Shown here: piece after piece, positions 1-7,503 of the stretch
Numbering within the stretch: the first letter of the stretch is position 1
Layout of the letters: every line of letters starts with the position of its first letter
Assembly: GCA_030148365.1 (NCBI GenBank)
Contig: JASBTO010000009.1
Coordinates: 1 to 10,519 of the forward strand
DNA: 10,519 bases
Source of the DNA: Kangiellaceae bacterium
GTDB taxonomy: Bacteria > Pseudomonadota > Gammaproteobacteria > Enterobacterales > Kangiellaceae
Direction: 5' to 3'
The notes under the pieces: generated by a model
Seen by the model: only the letters and a program-made list of their open reading frames with translations
What the model was told of the DNA's origin: nothing
Databases searched by the model: none
Program-made: the position numbers and the translations under genes

Positions 1-1
1 C

Positions 2-2668
2 AGTGGGCCTACCAGCAAACAATCACCTGCTGCCGGTATCAGCATTCCCGGATACAGCCAGGATGACAACTCCGCGGCCGGCGTACCTAATGTAGCGCCG
101 CCGGATACCAATGGTGATGTCGGCATTGATTACTATGTCGAGTACGTTAATCTCGGCTGGATTGTGTTTGACAAGGCGACCGGTAATCGACTGGTCGGCC
201 CCATGCCGGGCAACTCCTTCTGGCAGGGTTTTGGCGGTGCTTGTGATATTGACAACGCCGGCGACCCGATTGTGCTGTATGACCATCTGGCGGATCGCTG
301 GGTGTTCAGCCAGTTCACATCAGAGCAGGCAGACGGTGGTCACCAGTGTTTCGCGGTGTCCCAAACCGGCGACCTGCTGGACGATATCACCAATGGTGAT
401 TTCGCCCTCTATGACTTCAATGTCTCCATCGGCTTTAACGATTACGAGAAAATTGGCGTCTGGCCAGACGGCTACTATATGACCCACAACGAATTCCGTG
501 GGTCTTTTGCGGGTGTCGGCCTGACCTGGTTCGATCGTACCGCCATGCTGGCGGGTAATCCGGCCACCATCCAGACCCTGTTCCTTGACGATGATGACGC
601 GGTCGCCGCAGTCGAAGTCTCTCTGTTCAATCTGGAGCCGGTGCATCTTGAAGGCTATGACCTGCCACCTCCCGGTACCTGTCCGCTGTTCATCATGGCG
701 AACGACTGGGAAATCTGGAACAACGGCGGTACCGAGCAGGATGATGCCTACCGCATCTATCGCTGGTGTGTGGATCCTGCTGATCCGGGTAATTCCACTT
801 TCGGCCTTTCGGCGGCGGTTTCTGCACCCGAGTTTATCTCCAGTTGTCTCTCCGCCGGGTTTGCCAGTGCCTGTGGCTCCCAGCCGAATGGTCAGGGCCT
901 CGATACCTTGCCGCAAATGACCATGTACCGGTTCAACGTGCGCATGAACGACGGCGAGTTTGTTGGCGCGATTGCCCATAACGTCAATTCTGGCACCGAT
1001 GATTTAATGACGGTGCGTTGGGCGACCTTCGATCTGGATCCCGCGGGCGACGCCCATGCCATCAGTGATACCGGTAACGTGGATGTCTCCGACGGGCTGG
1101 ATCGCTTCATGGGCTCATCGGGGCTCGACAGTGCCGGCAACCTGGGTCTGGTGTACACCCGGTCCGGTAGTGGTGCGAGCGATTTCCCTTCAGTCTATTT
1201 CGCCGGACGACTTTCCACGGAAGCCGCGGGTACCCTGCAGTCCGAGTCCGTCTGTGTCGATGGCACCGGCTCCCAGGCCAATACAGCGCGCTGGGGGGAT
1301 TATGCCAGCGTCAGTATTGACCCGCTCGATCAGTGTACTTTCTGGGTCGCCCAGGAATATGTCGAAACCTCCGGCTCTTTCAACTGGGCAACCCGCGTGT
1401 GCAGCTTCCGGTTCGAAGAGTGTGGTGATCCCGGCTTTTCACTCGTCGCCTCGCCGGCATCCCAGGAAATTTGCGGCGTCACTGGTGGCGCGCTGGATCC
1501 GATTGATGTCAATGTCGGTTCCATCAGCGGCTTTACCGGTGATGTAACCCTCAGTTACTCAGGATTGCCAGCCAGCTTCAGTGGTGGTATTGCGCCGAAT
1601 CCTGTCACGGCGCCAGGCATGAGTGTTGCCAGTCTGAATGTCGCGGCGGGTACTGGAGGCGGAGTCTATACCTTCGATATCGTTGGGACGGCTGACGGTG
1701 CGGCGGATCGCAGCACCGAGCTTGCTATTACGGTTCGGGACGAGATCGTTGCCACGGCGACTCTGATAACGCCGGCTGATGGCGCGACAGGCGTCACTAC
1801 CGCGCCTGGCTTCGAATGGTCCGAAGTACCGGATGCGACCGGCTACACCATCGAAATCGCGACCGACCCCGCGTTTACCAATATTGTCGATACGGCCGAC
1901 GTGGAGACTGAAGGCTATGCCACTTCCGGGCTCGATACGGAGACCACTTACTACTGGAGGGTCAGAGCTAACAATCTCTGTGGCGATGGCCCTTGGTCGG
2001 CAACTTCAAGCTTTACTACGGGATTGCTGTTCTGTAGCGCGCCGGGACTGCCCATACCGCCGAATCAGACCGATTCATTGATCGTGGCTGATGCTCGGGT
2101 ACTGACGGATCTGGATGTCTTTGTCGATTTGCCACACACCTGGTTAGGTGATCTGATCATTACTCTGGAGCACGTCGATACCGGTACTACCATCGCGCTG
2201 ATCGACCAGCCCGGCATTCCGGGATCCACCTTTGGCTGTAGCGGTAATGACATCAATAATACCTTTGATGATGACGGTACCTTCTCCGCTGAAGATGATT
2301 GTACGACACCGGATGCCTATCTGGACGGCGCTACTCTGATACCCAACGAGCCGCTGGCCAACTTTAATGGTGAGTCCCTGGCCGGTGAATGGCAGTTGAA
2401 TATCGTTGATACCTTCGTCGGCGCCGATGACGGCATCCTGACGCAATGGTGCCTGGTGCCGACCGTAGAAGAAGTCGGCGGTGAGCCGGGTGACTTCAAC
2501 GATGACGGCTGTATCGATATCGACGACATGAAAATGTTGTTGCAGGCGATTCGCGACAAGTCCACGGATCCGCAGTACGACCTGAATGGTGACGGCAAGG
2601 TCAACAGCCGTGACCGCAGGACGCTGATCGGTCTTTACACCAACCCGCGCGGCGCACGCTGCGAATAA
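2..2668 (+). CDS. Large modular extracellular protein with P/Homo B-type domain and C-terminal dockerin-like repeat (5' end missing)
   Basis: The reading frame is open from the first bases, so the start codon and any signal peptide lie outside the window; 888 residues are visible. Numbered from the window edge, residues 1-475 form a Trp/Tyr/Asp-rich, beta-propeller-like region that I cannot assign to a named family. Residues about 478-580 look like an Ig-like surface domain (SISGFTGDVTLS, PNPVTAPG). Residues about 584-674 are fibronectin III-like (TTYYWRVRA). Residues about 675-821 match the P/Homo B pattern (HTWLGDLIITL, LAGEWQLNIVD, GILTQWCL). Residues 831-842 and 860-871 are two canonical 12-residue calcium loops (DFNDDGCIDIDD, DLNGDGKVNSRD) arranged as in a type I dockerin. 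No peptidase catalytic motif is visible, although P domains usually accompany subtilisin-type proteases. The C-terminus carries no PEP-CTERM signal. Secretion is inferred from the domains and Cys content. The function is probably surface binding or assembly; the substrate is unknown. Confidence 0.85.
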   Translation, partial: SGPTSKQSPAAGISIPGYSQDDNSAAGVPNVAPPDTNGDVGIDYYVEYVNLGWIVFDKATGNRLVGPMPGNSFWQGFGGACDIDNAGDPIVLYDHLADRWVFSQFTSEQADGGHQCFAVSQTGDLLDDITNGDFALYDFNVSIGFNDYEKIGVWPDGYYMTHNEFRGSFAGVGLTWFDRTAMLAGNPATIQTLFLDDDDAVAAVEVSLFNLEPVHLEGYDLPPPGTCPLFIMANDWEIWNNGGTEQDDAYRIYRWCVDPADPGNSTFGLSAAVSAPEFISSCLSAGFASACGSQPNGQGLDTLPQMTMYRFNVRMNDGEFVGAIAHNVNSGTDDLMTVRWATFDLDPAGDAHAISDTGNVDVSDGLDRFMGSSGLDSAGNLGLVYTRSGSGASDFPSVYFAGRLSTEAAGTLQSESVCVDGTGSQANTARWGDYASVSIDPLDQCTFWVAQEYVETSGSFNWATRVCSFRFEECGDPGFSLVASPASQEICGVTGGALDPIDVNVGSISGFTGDVTLSYSGLPASFSGGIAPNPVTAPGMSVASLNVAAGTGGGVYTFDIVGTADGAADRSTELAITVRDEIVATATLITPADGATGVTTAPGFEWSEVPDATGYTIEIATDPAFTNIVDTADVETEGYATSGLDTETTYYWRVRANNLCGDGPWSATSSFTTGLLFCSAPGLPIPPNQTDSLIVADARVLTDLDVFVDLPHTWLGDLIITLEHVDTGTTIALIDQPGIPGSTFGCSGNDINNTFDDDGTFSAEDDCTTPDAYLDGATLIPNEPLANFNGESLAGEWQLNIVDTFVGADDGILTQWCLVPTVEEVGGEPGDFNDDGCIDIDDMKMLLQAIRDKSTDPQYDLNGDGKVNSRDRRTLIGLYTNPRGARCE

Positions 2669-2675
2669 AAACCCC

Positions 2676-2710
2676 GGGCGCGCCGATGGTCGGCGCGCCC
2701 CATAAATTTT
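2676..2710 (+). terminator. Rho-independent terminator after the dockerin/P-domain gene
   Basis: A perfect 11-bp GC-rich stem (2676-2686 with 2690-2700) closes a 3-nt loop and starts 8 nt after the stop codon. An A-run precedes it and CATAAATTTT follows. The U-tract is interrupted, so termination may be incomplete. The next start codon is only 24 nt beyond the end of this element. Confidence 0.75.
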
Positions 2711-2733
2711 GATCCAGTTGGAGGATTAGTTAT

Positions 2734-3420
2734 ATGAAACATTTAATCAGAGGGCTGAAAGTATTGGCCGCAGCAGGGGTGCTGGCGGCGGTTTCGCCGT
2801 TGACCTTTGCAACCGTCTCGACGACCGGTTGTGCCAATACCAATTTCTGCACATTTACAGAATTTGCCGGCGGTGGCTCCATTACCGTGGACGGCGTTAC
2901 CGTTAGTGGTGCCAGCATCGATTTCGAAGCCGGGGCCTATGCGGGGCTCGACCAAGATAATCTGGGAATTGTCGGTGATGATACCGGTCCCGATGCGGCA
3001 TTCCTGTTCGGATCTGCCATTCTGGAACTGGACCTTACCGGTTTCGATTCCGGTGATCTGGACTTCATATTTGATGTCATGGCCGGTCCCGGCCTCAATA
3101 TCGTGGGGTTTGGTCTGGACAACGTAATCTTTGACGCGGAGGGCGATTTCTTTTCCTTCGTTTCTCTGGATGACGGATTTGATTTTGTCAGCGTACTCCA
3201 GGATCAGGATGGCGGTGCTGACTCTGACTTCATCGGAATAGCCGGCACCAGCATGTTGTCCATGCTGGCTTCATTGTCCAACTTCGCCGACGACGGCAGT
3301 TTGCTGCTGTATAACGGGTTCTTTATGACCTTTGCGACAGCGGACGCTGTTCCTGAACCGGCAGTCGTGTTGCTGATGATGCTCGGTCTGGCAGGCATAG
3401 CCGCCAACCGCAGAAAGTAG
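2734..3420 (+). CDS. PEP-CTERM sorting-domain protein, paralogue 1
   Basis: This is a 228-residue exported protein. Residues 1-26 are a signal peptide (basic MKHLIRGLK, hydrophobic core, likely cleavage after TFA). The mature part is Gly/Asp-rich, acidic and probably beta-rich. The C-terminus is a textbook PEP-CTERM signal: VPEP at 206-209, a hydrophobic segment at 210-223 and a basic NRRK end. In known systems an exosortase recognises and cleaves this signal during export; no exosortase gene is present here. The start is supported by GGAGG at 2720-2724, 9 nt before ATG. It aligns colinearly with the next gene: both have Cys33 and Cys39, CTF at 39-41, GGSITV at 47-52 and the same signal-peptide length. 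The function of the mature domain is not recognised. Confidence 0.88.
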   Translation: MKHLIRGLKVLAAAGVLAAVSPLTFATVSTTGCANTNFCTFTEFAGGGSITVDGVTVSGASIDFEAGAYAGLDQDNLGIVGDDTGPDAAFLFGSAILELDLTGFDSGDLDFIFDVMAGPGLNIVGFGLDNVIFDAEGDFFSFVSLDDGFDFVSVLQDQDGGADSDFIGIAGTSMLSMLASLSNFADDGSLLLYNGFFMTFATADAVPEPAVVLLMMLGLAGIAANRRK

Positions 3421-3430
3421 GCCGATAGCT

Positions 3431-3463
3431 TCAGCTCCGCTCCGGCGGAGCTGATAATTTTTT
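3431..3463 (+). terminator. Rho-independent terminator between the two PEP-CTERM genes
   Basis: A 10-bp perfect stem (3431-3440 with 3445-3454) has a TCCG tetraloop and is followed by TAATTTTTT. It begins 10 nt after the stop codon of paralogue 1. Only 39 nt separate it from the next ATG, leaving little space for an independent promoter. Confidence 0.85.
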
Positions 3464-3502
3464 CGACCGGCAGGTGCAAGCAGTAATTTCAAGGAGCTTT
3501 TT

Positions 3503-4231
3503 ATGGATAGCAGATTCACAGGAATGAAACGATGGGCGCTGGCGGCAGGGTTGTTGATGCTGTCCCCCTTGACCATGGCCGATATATCCACCTCCGAATG
3601 CTCCTCTTCGACAAGCTGTACCTTCAGTGAATTTGCCAGCGGTGGTTCGATTACTGTCAACGGCATAACCCTGGAAGGTGCGGCGATCGTTTCCTCCATG
3701 GGCGAATATTCAGGACTGGATCTGGATGCTCTTTCCATTGTCGGTGATGACAGTAATGGCGCCGGATTTTCCTTTGCGGCAGCCGACGGCATCATGGACT
3801 TGTCTGGTGATGCATTCGGGATACTGGATCTGGTGTTTGATGTGACGGTGACCTCGGGCGATCTGATTACCAGCATAGAACTGCTCAATAATGCCGGTGG
3901 TACAGGTCTCTGGTCAGCCGGGACTACCCTGACCGGCGACGGTATATTTGTTGAGGAGATTGACGGAACTCTGGATGACGGCGGGGTAATTCTGTTCGGC
4001 GCGACGGATCCGAATGCCATTATCATTATCGACCCCCGCGAAGCTATCACTTTATTTGGTACGGTGGATAACCGCACTGAAGAAGATGAAGCAGGACCTG
4101 CGTCCGCCAGTTTTCTGAGCATGCTTTTGTATGACGGTTTTACTATCCGGTTCAACTCAATCCCTGAGCCGACAGCGCTGATGCTGATGCTGCTCGGTCT
4201 CGCCGGGATAGTACTCGGACGACGACGGTAA
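3503..4231 (+). CDS. PEP-CTERM sorting-domain protein, paralogue 2
   Basis: This is a 242-residue exported protein and a tandem paralogue of the gene before it. Residues 1-26 are the signal peptide (cleavage likely after TMA). Cys33 and Cys39 with CTFSEFA, GGSITV at 47-52, GLD at 71-73 and IVGDD at 79-83 fall at the same positions as in paralogue 1. The C-terminus has IPEP at 220-223, a hydrophobic stretch rich in Leu/Met and a GRRR tail, which is a PEP-CTERM signal for exosortase processing. ATG 3503 has AAGGAG six nt upstream. A second in-frame Met (residue 8, MKRWALAAG) could also start a signal peptide, but the colinearity with paralogue 1 favours the first. The middle (about 115-190) has diverged and is slightly longer than in paralogue 1. 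The role of the mature domain is unknown. Confidence 0.88.
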   Translation: MDSRFTGMKRWALAAGLLMLSPLTMADISTSECSSSTSCTFSEFASGGSITVNGITLEGAAIVSSMGEYSGLDLDALSIVGDDSNGAGFSFAAADGIMDLSGDAFGILDLVFDVTVTSGDLITSIELLNNAGGTGLWSAGTTLTGDGIFVEEIDGTLDDGGVILFGATDPNAIIIIDPREAITLFGTVDNRTEEDEAGPASASFLSMLLYDGFTIRFNSIPEPTALMLMLLGLAGIVLGRRR

Positions 4232-4240
4232 AACCCTCCC

Positions 4241-4278
4241 TCATAAAAAAATCCTGCACTTGCGGGATTTTTTTATGA
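4241..4278. terminator. Strong, probably bidirectional intrinsic terminator
   Basis: The arms TCAT-A7-TCC (4241-4254) and GGA-T7-ATGA (4265-4278) are perfectly complementary over 14 bp. Three further pairs (one of them G-T) extend the stem to a 4-nt loop at 4258-4261. The A-run on the left arm and T-run on the right arm mean it could stop transcription from either side. It starts 9 nt after the stop codon of PEP-CTERM paralogue 2 and ends that gene cluster. Confidence 0.85.
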
Positions 4279-4312
4279 GCGGCGATCCGGGTTTCCCGGA
4301 GCTTGGGGGCTC

Positions 4313-4321
4313 TGCTATAGT
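4313..4321 (+). promoter_or_regulatory. Candidate extended -10 promoter for the TonB-dependent receptor
   Basis: TGCTATAGT fits an extended -10 (TGn plus TATAGT, 5 of 6 to consensus), but no good -35 is seen at the usual spacing. Transcription from about 4328 would give a leader of about 125 nt. The strong terminator just upstream makes an own promoter in this gap likely. Inverted repeats flank the leader (4319-4325 with 4379-4385). No known riboswitch core was recognised in it. Confidence 0.4.
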
Positions 4322-4453
4322 CAGTCCGGAGTATGTTGGCCTGGCAAGGTCGACATCGGGTGGCAGATACGGGTAACCACTGACTAAGTTCCGGCATCAC
4401 AGACCGGGGCTATAGAAAAACAGCAAACCAAAATTGAAGCCAGGAGGGAGTAC

Positions 4454-6367
4454 ATGTCGAGGACGGCAATTGGAACGCTGCTGTTTTTAGCTTGCATACC
4501 GGCTGCGGTGGCCGAGGAAAGCAATAGCGGCACCGAGGCCAGCGGCGAAGAAGAATCTCTGGTGCACCGTTTCATGGTGCGCGCCCCCCGCAATCCCTTC
4601 GAACAGCAGATCCCGGAAACCCTGACCGTTGATTTCATGGATATGGCCGATCAGGCCGCCAACCCCGGTACGCTGATGGAGTATGTACTCCAGGTGCCGG
4701 GTGTCGCTGAAAACGGTCAGGGCGGGTTGTTTCAGGTGACCTCCATTCGGGGTGTCTCCCGGCACCGGGTGCTGACCCTCTTCGATGGAATTCCGGTTTC
4801 CGGTGAGCGGCGAGCTGGCGTTTCCGCATCATTCATTGACCCCTTACTCTTCGGCGGCGTCGAAGTTCTTCGCGGGCCGGCCTCCACCTACTATGGCTCC
4901 GGCGCCCTCGGCGGCGTTATGCAGATTTTACCGGCGCAGTTTACTTCGGCCCGGTTTCTGGCCGGATATGACACCCGCGGCGATGGCCAATATCAGATGG
5001 CGGGCTGGGGCGATGATAACTGGTCAATCGGCATTGCCCATCGTCGGTATCACAGCAGTGAAGACCCGGAAGGCAACAGATTGTTTGATCAGTTCGAGCA
5101 ATACTCGGCGCTTATATTAAACAAATGGCAGTCCGGGGGGATGGAGTACGAATTTCTCTATGTGCCCTCAAAGGGGCAGGACATCGGCAAGGCCAATCGA
5201 CTCTATCCCGCCGAGCAGACCTTGTATCCCGAAGAGGAGCATCATCTGGTCAAGTTTGCGCTGACCTCGGAGAATGACTGGCAGGCATCCTGGTACCTGC
5301 ACCCGAGTGAGCTGACGACCGAAGATCTGGAACCCGGCATCAGTCACGCCATTGTTGAAAATGAGTCACTGGATTTCGGGGGCAACTGGCTGAGACGCCT
5401 CACGCTGGGAGAATACTCGGGTGTATGGGGTATCGACTACCGGGCCCGTCGGGATGTTTCAGCGAAAGAGACCCAGCAGGATCTGGCCACGCTCGCCGTC
5501 ACCCGCAGTCAAAGTCTTGATGATGCCCGACTGGACGAGTTGGCCCTGTTTGGCACCCTGTATCGTCGCTTTGGGGACTGGTTTGTCAATTCCGGACTGC
5601 GTTACACCTGGCAGCAACAGGACAACGAGAGCGGCAGTGGCGCCCGGGATGCGGCTGTGACCGGATTTGCCGGCGTCAATTACCAGGCCACTTCCCGACT
5701 GGCATTGAAATTCAATGTCGGCACCGGATTCCGTTTTCCGACTCTGAACGAGCGGTACTTTACCGGCACCACGGGTCGCGGTGCAATTATCGGGGTCGAT
5801 GCGCTGGCCCCGGAAAAGTCGCTCAATATTGAAGCCGGCCTCGACTGGCGCGGAGACAAAAACAGGGCCGGATTACAGGTCTTTCGTCTTGAAATTGATG
5901 ACTACATTGAGCGGATCCGGCTAGCGAGCGGCGCCCGGACTTTTGCGAACCTGACAGCGGGCACCATCGAAGGCGTTGAAGCGGAAATACAAGTGCCCGT
6001 GAGTCCCGAGTGGCAATTTCTGGCGGATGCCGCGGTCATGGATGGCGAGGACAGTGAGGGACGACCGCTGGCGGATATTCCGAGCGATCGGGCAGGCATT
6101 ACCCTTGAGTATGATCAGGCTGCATGGCGAGGGCGGTTCCGCTACGAGCATCGCCGCCACAAAAATGATGTTGGTGATGGAGAGCTGGCAATCGGGTCTG
6201 CGGATTTGCTCTCCGCCAGTTTGAGCTATCAGTTCGGCAAGTATTGGTCCGTCAGATTCGGCGGCCGCAATTTGCTCAACGACACCTATTACAACTCGGC
6301 AGACGATTTGGCGCCCTTGTCGCCGGAACGGAGCTTTTTCATTGAAGTTGGCTGGAACCGCCGCTGA
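4454..6367 (+). CDS. TonB-dependent outer-membrane receptor
   Basis: This is a 637-residue outer-membrane transporter energised by TonB-ExbBD, importing an unidentified substrate (siderophore, vitamin or similar). Residues 1-20 are a signal peptide ending AAVA. A TonB-box-like stretch lies near 38-44 (HRFMVRA). The plug is at about 55-160, with LQVPGV, SIRGV, DGIPV (111-115), VEVLRGPAS (137-144) and YGSGALGGV (147-155). The remainder is a beta-barrel with typical late motifs (FRFPTLNERYF, PEKSLNIEAGLDW, GRNLLNDTYY) and an aromatic last strand (SFFIEVGWNRR). The length is at the lower end normal for the family. ATG 4454 has AGGAGG at 4442-4447, six nt away. No partner genes for a ligand pathway lie next to it, so substrate cannot be inferred from context. 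It appears to be a single-gene unit. Confidence 0.92.
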   Translation: MSRTAIGTLLFLACIPAAVAEESNSGTEASGEEESLVHRFMVRAPRNPFEQQIPETLTVDFMDMADQAANPGTLMEYVLQVPGVAENGQGGLFQVTSIRGVSRHRVLTLFDGIPVSGERRAGVSASFIDPLLFGGVEVLRGPASTYYGSGALGGVMQILPAQFTSARFLAGYDTRGDGQYQMAGWGDDNWSIGIAHRRYHSSEDPEGNRLFDQFEQYSALILNKWQSGGMEYEFLYVPSKGQDIGKANRLYPAEQTLYPEEEHHLVKFALTSENDWQASWYLHPSELTTEDLEPGISHAIVENESLDFGGNWLRRLTLGEYSGVWGIDYRARRDVSAKETQQDLATLAVTRSQSLDDARLDELALFGTLYRRFGDWFVNSGLRYTWQQQDNESGSGARDAAVTGFAGVNYQATSRLALKFNVGTGFRFPTLNERYFTGTTGRGAIIGVDALAPEKSLNIEAGLDWRGDKNRAGLQVFRLEIDDYIERIRLASGARTFANLTAGTIEGVEAEIQVPVSPEWQFLADAAVMDGEDSEGRPLADIPSDRAGITLEYDQAAWRGRFRYEHRRHKNDVGDGELAIGSADLLSASLSYQFGKYWSVRFGGRNLLNDTYYNSADDLAPLSPERSFFIEVGWNRR

Positions 6368-6429
6368 TCTGATTTCGGCAACGCAAAATCCTTGGCGCGA
6401 TTGATAATGGCTCTGCCGGGCGAATGGGT

Positions 6430-6435
6430 TAGAAT
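6430..6435 (+). promoter_or_regulatory. murB: Candidate -10 element for the murB-birA-coaX operon
   Basis: TAGAAT matches the -10 consensus at 5 of 6 positions. A TTGATA at 6401-6406 is present, but the 23-nt spacing is too long to count as a normal -35. Transcription would begin near 6442, only about 9 nt before the GTG at 6451 or about 33 nt before the GTG at 6475. The evidence is weak. Confidence 0.3.
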
Positions 6436-6450
6436 CGCAACTTCCATATC

Positions 6451-7503
6451 GTGAATAACCAGGTAAAACACCCGGTGACGGTACAACTCAAATCATTCAA
6501 TACTTTCGGGGTCAAGGCCAGTTGTCGGGAAAAACTCGATTTTGCCCGTGCTGAAGATATCAGCCACTGGGTCAAAACTGCAGGTATTGCGCCGGAAGAA
6601 ATACTGGTCGTGGGGGGCGGCAGTAATCTGCTGTTCGTGAACCACACGGATTTGACCTTGCTCAGCCCCTGTCTGACCGGCCGCCAATATCACGATGAAA
6701 AATACAACACCATCAAGGTCACGGTCGGGGCGGGGGAAAACTGGCACCAGTTGGTGAAAGACACCTTGGCGAAAAATTACACCGGCCTGGAAAACCTGAG
6801 CTTGATCCCCGGCAATGTCGGCGCTGCGCCTATCCAGAATATCGGCGCCTATGGCGTGGAGCTGGCGGATCGTTTCGACAGTCTGGAAGCGGTGGACCTC
6901 GTGTCCGGTGAGGTACGTCACTTCTCCCGGGCCGAGTGCCAATTTGGCTATCGTGACAGCATATTCAAGGGCAAGTACCGAAACCGGTTTGTGATAACCC
7001 GGGTGACGCTGCATTTGGACCGCCAACCTCACTTTGTTCTGGACTACGGTAATCTCCGGGCCCGCCTGGCAGAGGTTCCCGCTGACGAGCTGACCGGACT
7101 GCAAGTCAGCGAGGCTGTTTGTGAGGAGCGGCGCAGCAAGCTGCCGGACCCGGCTCGACTCGGCAATGCGGGGAGTTTTTTCAAAAACCCCGTGGTGAGC
7201 GCGGGAATCCATACCGACCTGCGGCAGCGGTTCCCTGATCTGGTGGCATTTCCTCTGGAAAGTGGTGACTTCAAACTCGCCGCCGGCTGGCTGATTGAAA
7301 AAGCGGGCCTGAAAGGTTTTCGGCAAGGCGATGCCGGGGTTCATGAAAAACAGGCGCTTGTTCTGGTCAACTACGGGGATGCAAGCGGCAAGGATATTCT
7401 GGCGCTGGCAAGGCGTGTGCAGGAGTCGGTCAACGGCAAATTTGGCGTTCTGCTGGAACCGGAAGTGCGCATCATCGGTGACCAACATGCACTCGCAAAC
7501 TGA
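6451..7503 (+). CDS. murB: UDP-N-acetylenolpyruvoylglucosamine reductase (MurB, type I)
   Basis: MurB is a cytoplasmic FAD enzyme that reduces UDP-GlcNAc-enolpyruvate with NADPH to UDP-MurNAc, the second committed step of peptidoglycan precursor synthesis. Seen here, numbered from GTG 6451: the FAD-binding GGGSNLLF (55-62), VGAGENWHQLV (92-102), LIPGNVGAAPIQNIGAYGVE (118-137), FGYRDSIFK (165-173), the catalytic-serine motif NAGSFFKNP (Ser242) and the C-terminal LEPEVR carrying the catalytic Glu338. The FGYRDSIFK segment and overall layout match the E. coli type I enzyme. The start is uncertain. GTG 6451 has no clear Shine-Dalgarno, whereas GTG 6475 gives exactly the E. coli distance to the NTFG motif and has AGGT 11 nt upstream. 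It is first in a tight operon, and its end overlaps birA by 17 nt. Confidence 0.95.
   Translation: MNNQVKHPVTVQLKSFNTFGVKASCREKLDFARAEDISHWVKTAGIAPEEILVVGGGSNLLFVNHTDLTLLSPCLTGRQYHDEKYNTIKVTVGAGENWHQLVKDTLAKNYTGLENLSLIPGNVGAAPIQNIGAYGVELADRFDSLEAVDLVSGEVRHFSRAECQFGYRDSIFKGKYRNRFVITRVTLHLDRQPHFVLDYGNLRARLAEVPADELTGLQVSEAVCEERRSKLPDPARLGNAGSFFKNPVVSAGIHTDLRQRFPDLVAFPLESGDFKLAAGWLIEKAGLKGFRQGDAGVHEKQALVLVNYGDASGKDILALARRVQESVNGKFGVLLEPEVRIIGDQHALAN

Noticed and set aside
320..979. 219-codon minus-strand open frame in the first gene
   Set aside because: It is a shadow of the large modular protein, which has clear domains in the plus frame; no signal peptide or motif is visible.
3271..4155. 294-codon minus-strand open frame opposite the PEP-CTERM genes
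   Set aside because: It is low-complexity Ser/Pro/Val-rich, covers a terminator and two convincing plus-strand genes, and has no plausible product.
4328..4453. Cobalamin riboswitch upstream of the TonB-dependent receptor
   Set aside because: Only CCACTG and GCCAGGAG resemble it. The conserved core boxes are missing and the leader is shorter than the usual btuB-type element.
6493..7488. 331-codon minus-strand open frame opposite murB
   Set aside because: It lies wholly inside the conserved murB gene, shows no recognisable domain and is explained by the composition of the opposite strand.
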